Shown: positions 7,748 through 12,563 of the stretch, piece after piece | Layout of the letters: every line of letters begins with the position of its first letter | How positions within the stretch are numbered: the stretch's first letter is position 1 | Origin: CAMEON01 sp045602325 | Lineage (GTDB): Bacteria; Bacillota; Clostridia; Oscillospirales; CAG-272 | DNA length: 12,563 nt | Reading direction: 5' to 3' | NCBI GenBank assembly: GCA_045602325.1 | Contig: JAZSBH010000017.1 | Span: forward strand, 1-12,563 | The notes under the pieces: model-generated | What the model saw: the letters and a program-made list of their open reading frames with translations, nothing else | The model's database searches: none | What the model was told of the DNA's origin: nothing | Program-made: the position numbers and the translations under genes

Positions 7748-7792
7748 GGGGACAAGCCCCTCTACTTATATAAACGCAAGGGGAGGAGTGAA
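7748..7792 (-). promoter_or_regulatory. Possible weak promoter and small hairpin before the lipoprotein pair
   Basis: On the minus strand TTCACT (7792-7787) and TATAAG (7770-7765) are separated by 16 bases and could form a weak promoter for the lipoprotein genes. Just downstream, in the presumed leader, GGGG and CCCC (7748-7751 and 7757-7760) flank ACAAG and could form a short stem. No terminator hairpin follows the alpha-galactosidase stop at 7814, so read-through from the upstream gene is an alternative source of transcript. Confidence 0.3.
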
Positions 7793-7813
7793 TCTTACAA
7801 TACTTTTGAAAAA

Positions 7814-9760
7814 TTACACTTTTTTATAAGTAAAGGTCACTGCCGTCTCGGCCTCCATATCCATGGCAAATCCTTCATGGAGCAGAACGGCGGCGGGAAT
7901 GATTGCCTTCTCGTCGGTCTCCCGGTTCCACAGCTCATAGGTAGCGCTCTCGTCCAGACCCTTCAGCCGCACCGCGCGATGCTCCTCGGCAGCGTTTGCA
8001 GGACGGAACAGCTGGATAAAGCCGCTCTCCGTCTTGGGGTCGTAAAATTCCCAGCCGCGCCAGGCCTTGTCACCCCTCGTCCACGCGGTGAGGGGATAGT
8101 AATCGGCGGTGTAGTAGGGGTTCAGCTCCTTCCACAGCTCAGTGTAGCGGCGGAGGCAGTCCCAATCGTAGCCCTCGGCGTAGACGTTCGCGCAGAGAGC
8201 CACCCACGGGGCGTAGGTGGATTGCATCATGTAGGGGTTGACCTCGCTACACTTGTCAGGCCCCACCATGCAGGCGCCGAAGTAGGGGAGCCACCCGAAC
8301 AGGCTCTGGTGCATGGACTGCTTGTCGTCCTGACGGGAGTAGTCGTGGTCGGTCTTGTGGAGAGGTACCGAACGGCGCATACTGTCGATGTCGTTCCGCC
8401 CGCCTCCTGCCGCGCAATCGTCGATCATCATGTCGGGGTAGCGGGAAATGAGCTTGTCCCACAGCCCCCAGTAGCCTCTCGCGTAGCGGTTCTCCATCAT
8501 GCCCACGCGGCCCTCGGTGTTGATCTCGGGGTGGGTGAAGATGACGGCGGGATTGACGCCGTAGTCCTGGCGGTAGAGGCTGATCTTGCCCTTATCCAAT
8601 ATGGAAGAAAACCGATCAAAGCACCAGTCCACGAAGTCGGGATCCCCCATGTCCACTAGGGGAGAGCCCAGCAGGTGGTACTTGTAGGGTATGCCCTCGG
8701 CAGGTGTTTCGGCCTCGGAAAGCCGCGCCATTTCAGGCTCAAACCAGAGCAGGGTCTTGACCCCGTGCCGCTCTCCGTGCTCGGATACAGCGGCGAACTC
8801 GGTGGGGAATCGGTCGGTGTCCACCATCCAGGTGCCGGTCTCCATCCAGCTTTCCAGCTTGACTCCCGGGGTCTTCCAGTACCACCCCGCATCCATCCAC
8901 CAGTAGTCGATGGGGATGTTATGTTCCAGATACTTGTTCATGGCGTCGATCTGGTTGTCCTCGGTGGCGTCTCGCATCTCGGCGTAGAGCCAGGACGTAC
9001 CGCCCGACAGGTGGGGCGGGAACAGCCCGCCCTCCACGCGGCGCATGATGCAGTCCATGAAAAAGTGGCGCCAGTGGTTGGTGGCGTTGTCGGGGTCGGC
9101 CTCGGTGTGGTGGAGCAGGGTGATGGAGGGCATGACCGCCGACTCCCCGGGCTGCAGGACGGCGTCAAAGCGCGCCTGACCCATGTCCATGCGGGTGCAG
9201 GGGACGGTGGTGCCGTCATCGGTCTCGACGGTGTCGGGGGTGAAGTCGGCCTTCCACATGATGGGCCAGCCCATGGCGATGAACAGACCGCCCTTTTTGT
9301 CCTTGATATGGAAGTAGGGGAAATAGTTGTAGGTACCCCGCCCCAGCTCGGGCTCCATGTGGATGGGTTTGGCGTTCCGTCCCGACAGGGGGAACTCGTA
9401 GGGAGCGTAAGCACCGTTTTGATCCACGCCGCCGTCTCCGTAGATGCCCGTAAGGACGGGATCGGTACCTATGTAGCCCATGGTGAAGGCGGATAGATCG
9501 GACAGGTGCGCAGACGGCGTATCCGTATGGTTTGCAAAGGTCACCCGCCAGCAGATGGCGTCATAGCCGTAAGGATCGTAGTCGGTGATCTCCACCGTGA
9601 CGGTGAGGGTGTCGCAGAGCAGACCCGTTGTGCGGGTGATATTGCCTTCGATTCCGGTTGACAGGATAGTGAAATCCTCGGAAAAGCCGTGGTAGCGCTT
9701 GCCGCCATAGGTGTAGGCCACGGCGAGGTGGGCGAGGAAGCGTTTGAAATGGGAGGTCAT
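7814..9760 (-). CDS. GH36-type alpha-galactosidase-like glycoside hydrolase
   Basis: The 648-residue protein has the GH36/melibiase layout: an N-terminal beta domain (about 1-240), a TIM barrel (about 245-560) and a C-terminal beta domain. Diagnostic segments are YWWMDAGWYW (286-295), LLWFEPEMA (337-345), the nucleophile region LYRQDYGVNP (395-404, Asp399), and DDCAAGGGRND (447-457) leading to HKTDHD (468-473), where Asp471 is the likely acid/base. Such enzymes remove terminal alpha-galactose, for example from raffinose-type sugars or galactomannan side chains. Classical GH36 enzymes carry K-x-D at the nucleophile; here it is R397-x-D399, so this may be a divergent subgroup with altered specificity. 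There is no signal peptide, so it should be cytoplasmic. The start at 9760 has AAAGGAG upstream. It follows the anchored protein gene by 31 bases, implying co-transcription. Confidence 0.85.
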   Translation of the reverse strand: MTSHFKRFLAHLAVAYTYGGKRYHGFSEDFTILSTGIEGNITRTTGLLCDTLTVTVEITDYDPYGYDAICWRVTFANHTDTPSAHLSDLSAFTMGYIGTDPVLTGIYGDGGVDQNGAYAPYEFPLSGRNAKPIHMEPELGRGTYNYFPYFHIKDKKGGLFIAMGWPIMWKADFTPDTVETDDGTTVPCTRMDMGQARFDAVLQPGESAVMPSITLLHHTEADPDNATNHWRHFFMDCIMRRVEGGLFPPHLSGGTSWLYAEMRDATEDNQIDAMNKYLEHNIPIDYWWMDAGWYWKTPGVKLESWMETGTWMVDTDRFPTEFAAVSEHGERHGVKTLLWFEPEMARLSEAETPAEGIPYKYHLLGSPLVDMGDPDFVDWCFDRFSSILDKGKISLYRQDYGVNPAVIFTHPEINTEGRVGMMENRYARGYWGLWDKLISRYPDMMIDDCAAGGGRNDIDSMRRSVPLHKTDHDYSRQDDKQSMHQSLFGWLPYFGACMVGPDKCSEVNPYMMQSTYAPWVALCANVYAEGYDWDCLRRYTELWKELNPYYTADYYPLTAWTRGDKAWRGWEFYDPKTESGFIQLFRPANAAEEHRAVRLKGLDESATYELWNRETDEKAIIPAAVLLHEGFAMDMEAETAVTFTYKKV

Positions 9761-9791
9761 GGGAAGGCTCCTTTCGGGTTTGAGTCAAGAA

Positions 9792-10517
9792 TCAATTTGC
9801 TTGCTTGGCATTTTGGGGGATGGGGCCTGCGTTGTGGGCGATGACCAATTCTTCTATGGCCTTGCGGATCTCATAGCAGGGCTCACCCTCCTCGGCGCCT
9901 TGAGCCGAGATCATGTGACCCGACCAGCCGTGATCCCGATCCGTAATATCTGTATAGATGGGGCCCGAATACACGATGAAGGTAGTATTGCCATCCATGA
10001 CGGTCACATAGGGATCGGGAGGGGTCACGTACTGAAATCGGCTTTCTTCCATGACTTCAAGAACGCTTTCGACTTCCTCGGCGGTCAGAGTCGTAATCGA
10101 CTCGGCAAACAGAACATTGCGGGAGACCCAATGCCCTTCCTCGATCTCGGTGTTGATTTCCCCCCATTGCTGATAGACCAGCGAGCCTGTCCCATCGGCG
10201 TGGATGAAGAGATCATAGATATAAGTACCCGAAGGGCCGTAGGACTCCTTTTCGGGGAGGGGATCGCGGGGGATGGACAGGTCAAAGGATTCGCTGTACA
10301 GGCAACGGACGGTGGCGTAAGAAGACGGAACTCCCTCGGGCTCTTTTCGGTAGTTGACTTCGCAGCCGATCAGCTCGCACCAGATCAGGTAATCCTCCCA
10401 CAAAAGCTCCCGCCACCGCGTCTGCTTATAAGGAAGATACAGGCACAGAGCCACGGAAACCAGCACGATGACAGCCAAACACACCGACAGAACGATAATG
10501 GCGATATTCTTTTTCAT
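9792..10517 (-). CDS. Membrane-anchored protein of unknown function
   Basis: I do not recognise this 241-residue protein. It begins with a single hydrophobic segment (residues 4-28, after MKK) followed by a soluble domain, so it is probably a signal-anchor protein facing outward. The domain contains the beta-rich stretch GTYIYDLFIHADGTGSLVY (97-115), a helix-like LTAEEVESVLEVMEESRF (144-161), DGNTTFIVYSG (175-185) and an acidic C-terminal helix ending near IEELVIAHN. The alternation of a DG turn, a short helix and another strand resembles small domains of unknown function found in secreted proteins, but I cannot name a family. The ATG at 10517 is supported by AAAAGGAG nine bases upstream; an in-frame ATG at 10715 would lie inside the preceding SGNH gene. 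It stands 31 bases before the GH36 gene, which suggests a linked role or simple co-transcription. Confidence 0.75.
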   Translation of the reverse strand: MKKNIAIIVLSVCLAVIVLVSVALCLYLPYKQTRWRELLWEDYLIWCELIGCEVNYRKEPEGVPSSYATVRCLYSESFDLSIPRDPLPEKESYGPSGTYIYDLFIHADGTGSLVYQQWGEINTEIEEGHWVSRNVLFAESITTLTAEEVESVLEVMEESRFQYVTPPDPYVTVMDGNTTFIVYSGPIYTDITDRDHGWSGHMISAQGAEEGEPCYEIRKAIEELVIAHNAGPIPQNAKQAN

Positions 10518-10615
10518 AGTAAAACACTCCTTTTGTGCTTTTATGATATGAGACACCAAAAATCGAGAAACCTTACAGGTTTTTGAAAAAAGACTTATAG
10601 AATTTGGGTTCGGCG

Positions 10616-10651
10616 GTGAGTTCAAATATACATTTGTAGGGACCGGCTCAC
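10616..10651 (-). repeat. Nested inverted repeats at the 3' end of an SGNH gene
   Basis: GTGAG (10616-10620) and CTCAC (10647-10651) enclose CAAAT-ATAC-ATTTG (10623-10636). The outer arm overlaps the stop codon of the SGNH gene at 10648-10650. No U tract follows on the minus strand, so this is not a canonical terminator; it may be an mRNA-stabilising hairpin or chance. The rest of the 130-base gap to the next gene is AT-rich and also contains AAACC-TTACA-GGTTT (10568-10582). Confidence 0.35.
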
Positions 10652-11442
10652 AGTCGCTTCCCAATAAACGCCACCTCCGCAAAATCTCTGGGATTATGGC
10701 GAATAATATAATCAATGTAAGAACAGATCTGCTCCGCCACCACGCGGTAGCCCATGGGGCTCATGTGGCCGTGGAGATAGAAGAGGCGGCCATAGTCGCG
10801 ATCCTGAACGGGGGCGTAGGCGTGGAGATCGATGACGTAGGTGTTGTCGAAGTACTCCGCCAGCTCACGGATGCGGGCTGCGTAGGCGGCGAGAGCGCGG
10901 GCCATGGGGTTGTCCTCGCCGTGGCCGTGATCCTCCCTCGGCATGGTGACAAGGAAGAACTTGGCGTTGGGTTGGATGGCCTTGTACCGTTGGATCACCC
11001 GGGCGTACCATCCCGTGAAGGTGTCGGCGTTCTGCTCGGGATCCTCGGGGTGGATGTCGCTCATCTCACCGAGGGGTTGATGGGCTCCGAACAGGTCATT
11101 AGCGCCCAGACCCACAATGTAGGCTTGGGCGGCCAGAGCGGGATCCCACCAACCGCGGGACTCGGCGTAGCCTTGGCAGTATTCCGAGGCGGTCATGCCC
11201 CCGCGGGAGAAGTTGTAGACGGTACACCCCGCCATGCGGGCCATATACTGCCCCCAGGAGTAGGGGAACATATCGTAGAAATGGTGTTCTCCCGTGGTTT
11301 CGTCCAGGGTCTCAAACTCCCCCGAGGCCATGCTGTCTCCCACACAGGCAATGGTGCGGAAGATGGAGGTATAGCCGCCGTCGGTGACAAGGTTATCCAG
11401 GGGCTTTTCGTCGGCGGGGGCGGTGTAGTGGTATTTGTTCAT
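10648..11442 (-). CDS. SGNH/GDSL-family hydrolase, copy 1
   Basis: This 264-residue enzyme shows the SGNH blocks: CVGDSMASGE with nucleophile Ser37 (block I), NFSRGGMT (77-84) supplying the oxyanion glycine (block II), GLGAND with Asn115 (block III), and YLHGHMSPMGY with His226 (block V). The Asp normally three residues before the catalytic His is Leu223 here, so the acid may be supplied elsewhere or the enzyme may use a dyad. SGNH enzymes deacylate sugars, lipids or other esters; beside alpha-galactosidase and beta-mannosidase genes, removal of acetyl groups from mannan-type oligosaccharides is a reasonable guess. There is no signal peptide, so it is cytoplasmic. AAAAGGAG lies 7 bases before the ATG at 11442. 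It is a clear paralogue of the adjacent upstream SGNH gene; they differ mainly around residues 169-186 and at the C-terminus. Confidence 0.85.
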   Translation of the reverse strand: MNKYHYTAPADEKPLDNLVTDGGYTSIFRTIACVGDSMASGEFETLDETTGEHHFYDMFPYSWGQYMARMAGCTVYNFSRGGMTASEYCQGYAESRGWWDPALAAQAYIVGLGANDLFGAHQPLGEMSDIHPEDPEQNADTFTGWYARVIQRYKAIQPNAKFFLVTMPREDHGHGEDNPMARALAAYAARIRELAEYFDNTYVIDLHAYAPVQDRDYGRLFYLHGHMSPMGYRVVAEQICSYIDYIIRHNPRDFAEVAFIGKRL

Positions 11443-11446
11443 GGAT

Positions 11447-11478
11447 AAACTCCTTTTTTGAGAAGGTTTTTGGAGTTT
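11447..11478 (-). promoter_or_regulatory. Stem that would cover the ribosome binding site of SGNH copy 1
   Basis: On the minus-strand mRNA, AAACTCC (from 11478-11472) is complementary to GGAGTTT (from 11453-11447), with an 18-base loop. The second arm contains the GGAG of the Shine-Dalgarno site AAAAGGAG, so a formed stem would reduce ribosome access. The first arm borders the inverted-repeat element at 11479-11556. Confidence 0.3.
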
Positions 11479-11556
11479 CCTAAGAACCTTCGCAATATTT
11501 GCCGAGGGCAAATTTGCCCCGAGCGCAGCGAGGATGTTTCCAAAAAGGTTCTTAGG
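11479..11556. repeat. Palindromic element with perfect 12-bp terminal inverted repeats
   Basis: CCTAAGAACCTT (11479-11490) and AAGGTTCTTAGG (11545-11556) are perfect inverted repeats bounding 78 bp. The interior holds the 14-bp palindrome GGGCAAATTTGCCC (11506-11519) and a GC-rich CGAGCGCAGCGAGG stretch (11520-11533). It fills most of the 135-bp gap between the two SGNH paralogues and has no coding potential. It looks like a REP- or MITE-type dispersed element, or a structured intergenic RNA. It lacks a U tract, so it is not a standard terminator. Confidence 0.6.
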
Positions 11557-11577
11557 TCGCCGGAGGCACGCTCTCCA

Positions 11578-12384
11578 TCAGCAAAGCATGGGGGTCTCGT
11601 TCCCGATGAAGGGCACATTGACGAAATCTCTCGGATTGTGACGGATGATGTAATCCATGTAAGAGCAGACCTGCTCGGCGGTGAGTCGGTAGCCCATGGG
11701 GTTCAGGTGGCCGTGGAGGTAGAACATATGGGTGAAAGCCTCGTCATGGGCAGGGGCATAGGCGCGGAGGTCAATGACGTAGACGTTCTCAAAGTAGGCG
11801 GCCAGCTCGTGGAGACGGGCGGCGTGGGCATCGGCCAACTCGGCCTTGCCGGGAACGGATTCGTACATGACCTGGTGAGGCATGGTCACCAGGAAGAACT
11901 TGGCGTCTGGCTGGATGGCCTTGTACTGCTGGATGACGCGGGCGTAGTAGCCGGTGAAGGTCTTGGCGTTCCCCGTGGGATCCTCGGGGTTGATATCCGA
12001 CATATCCCCGAGAGGCTGACCCGCGTTGATGAGGTCGTTGACGCCCAAAGCGATGACGTAGGCCTGGGCCTTCTTGTCGGGATTCCACCAGTCCATGGCG
12101 GCGGCGTAGGAGTCGCAGTATTCCGAGGCGGTCATCCCCCCGCGGGAGAAATTGTAGGCCGTAAAGCCCGCCATGCGAGCGGCAAACTGACCCCAGGAGT
12201 ACTCGAACATATCGTAATAGTGACGCTCGTTCTTCTCGGGATCAAAGGTCTCGAACTCCCCCGAGGACAGGCTGTCGCCCACAAAGGCAACCGTGCGGAA
12301 GATGGAGGCGTAGCCGCCGTCGGTGACGAGGTTGTCCAGGGGCTTTTCATCGGCGGGGGCGGTGTAGCGGAATTGGTTGATCAT
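11578..12384 (-). CDS. SGNH/GDSL-family hydrolase, copy 2
   Basis: This 268-residue enzyme is the tandem paralogue of the next SGNH gene downstream. The nucleophile is Ser38 in FVGDSLSSGE; NFSRGGMT (78-85), GVND with Asn116, and YLHGHLNPMGY with His226 complete the SGNH blocks. As in its paralogue, the residue three before the catalytic His is Leu rather than Asp. The N-terminal block TAPADEKPLDNLVTDGGY is identical in both proteins, whereas the loop after VTMP (about 170-187) is not conserved, pointing to different acyl or alcohol groups. There is no signal peptide. Its C-terminus has a short extra tail, NETPMLC. The ATG at 12384 is preceded by AGAAAGGA about 10 bases upstream. The leader is AT-rich with several TATAAA-like stretches (12410-12440) but no good -35 box, so I do not call a promoter. 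Confidence 0.85.
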   Translation of the reverse strand: MINQFRYTAPADEKPLDNLVTDGGYASIFRTVAFVGDSLSSGEFETFDPEKNERHYYDMFEYSWGQFAARMAGFTAYNFSRGGMTASEYCDSYAAAMDWWNPDKKAQAYVIALGVNDLINAGQPLGDMSDINPEDPTGNAKTFTGYYARVIQQYKAIQPDAKFFLVTMPHQVMYESVPGKAELADAHAARLHELAAYFENVYVIDLRAYAPAHDEAFTHMFYLHGHLNPMGYRLTAEQVCSYMDYIIRHNPRDFVNVPFIGNETPMLC

Positions 12385-12484
12385 GGTTTTGGTTTCCTTT
12401 CTGTTTCAATGGGTTATAGTTTATAATTGGTTTTTTATAGGGTGCGGGATTTTCTAATCTGGGTTTGTCGGTTGGTTTTATTTC

Positions 12485-12518
12485 TGTACTTTTCTGTCCA
12501 TGTCGACAGAAAAGTACA
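12485..12518. repeat. Perfect 14-bp inverted repeat with 6-base loop
   Basis: TGTACTTTTCTGTC (12485-12498) and GACAGAAAAGTACA (12505-12518) are perfect complements around CATGTC. A second small dyad, TATCG-CAC-CGATA (12526-12538), is next to it. The 179-base edge region has no gene. The structure could be a terminator-like hairpin for a gene beyond the window, a REP-type palindrome, or an operator for the SGNH genes; no long U tract flanks it on either strand. Confidence 0.6.
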
Positions 12519-12563
12519 TAGAATCTATCGCACCGATAAACGGCAATTTACTTCTGTTCCCTC

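Noticed and set aside
8675..9496. Long open frame on the plus strand opposite the GH36 gene
   Set aside because: It is antisense to a gene with clear family motifs, has low-complexity Val/Gly/His-rich content and no ribosome binding site. It is a by-product of GC-rich codon use.
10594..10625. Possible promoter (TTGAAC with TTCTAT) before the membrane-anchored gene
   Set aside because: The -10 box matches consensus at only three of six positions, so it is too weak to annotate.
10616..10651. Possible remnant of a clostridial GTAGGGACCGG-type intergenic repeat
   Set aside because: A short similarity is present at 10636-10646, but it is too brief and overlaps a stop codon, so a mobile-element call is not supported.
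10518..10715. Longer N-terminus for the membrane-anchored protein
   Set aside because: The extension overlaps the end of the SGNH gene and would bury the hydrophobic anchor internally; the ATG at 10517 has a strong AAAAGGAG site.
11458..12426. 322-codon open frame on the plus strand opposite SGNH copy 2
   Set aside because: The opposite strand encodes a complete SGNH enzyme; the antisense translation has no recognisable domain and would begin beside the palindromic repeat.

Overview
The window reads as a carbohydrate-handling stretch of a Gram-positive gut-type bacterium, most likely a Clostridia/Oscillospirales-like member of the Bacillota. This is inferred from consistent AAAGGA-type Shine-Dalgarno sites, two sigma-70 promoters with the extended core TATGGTATAAT, fairly GC-rich codon use, lipoproteins of a clostridial style, and an all-cytoplasmic set of glycoside hydrolases. 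No rRNA, tRNA, CRISPR array, transposase or phage gene was seen.

Layout. (1) Positions 1-431, minus: the N-terminal part of a sugar phosphate isomerase/epimerase (TIM barrel), cut by the window edge. (2) 432-675: a divergent promoter region with a strong promoter on each strand and a repeat-rich centre. (3) 676-4786, plus: a three-gene operon of a GH2 beta-mannosidase-type enzyme, an 8-segment membrane protein that overlaps it by 4 bases, and a small alpha/beta-hydrolase esterase. A strong hairpin at 4806-4829 closes it. (4) 4837-12384, minus: six genes pointing back toward that hairpin. In transcription order they are two tandem SGNH/GDSL hydrolases, a membrane-anchored protein of unknown function, a GH36-type alpha-galactosidase, and two tandem lipoproteins with calcium-loop (VCBS/FG-GAP-like) repeats. 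(5) 12385-12563: a non-coding edge with a perfect 14-bp inverted repeat.

How the genes may work together (inference). A beta-mannosidase, an alpha-galactosidase and three candidate esterases, none with a signal peptide, are what a cell would need to dismantle imported, acetylated galacto(gluco)mannan oligosaccharides inside the cytoplasm. The isomerase could then process a released sugar. No transporter, extracellular mannanase, mannosyl phosphorylase or regulator lies in the window, so the pathway assignment is a hypothesis from gene content only.

The least explained parts are the translationally coupled membrane protein, the anchored protein beside the GH36 gene, the duplicated lipoproteins whose signal-peptide DNA is unusually well preserved, an unusual R-x-D in place of K-x-D at the GH36 nucleophile motif, and two inverted-repeat elements near the SGNH genes. 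I found no clear sign of a wholly new biological system.
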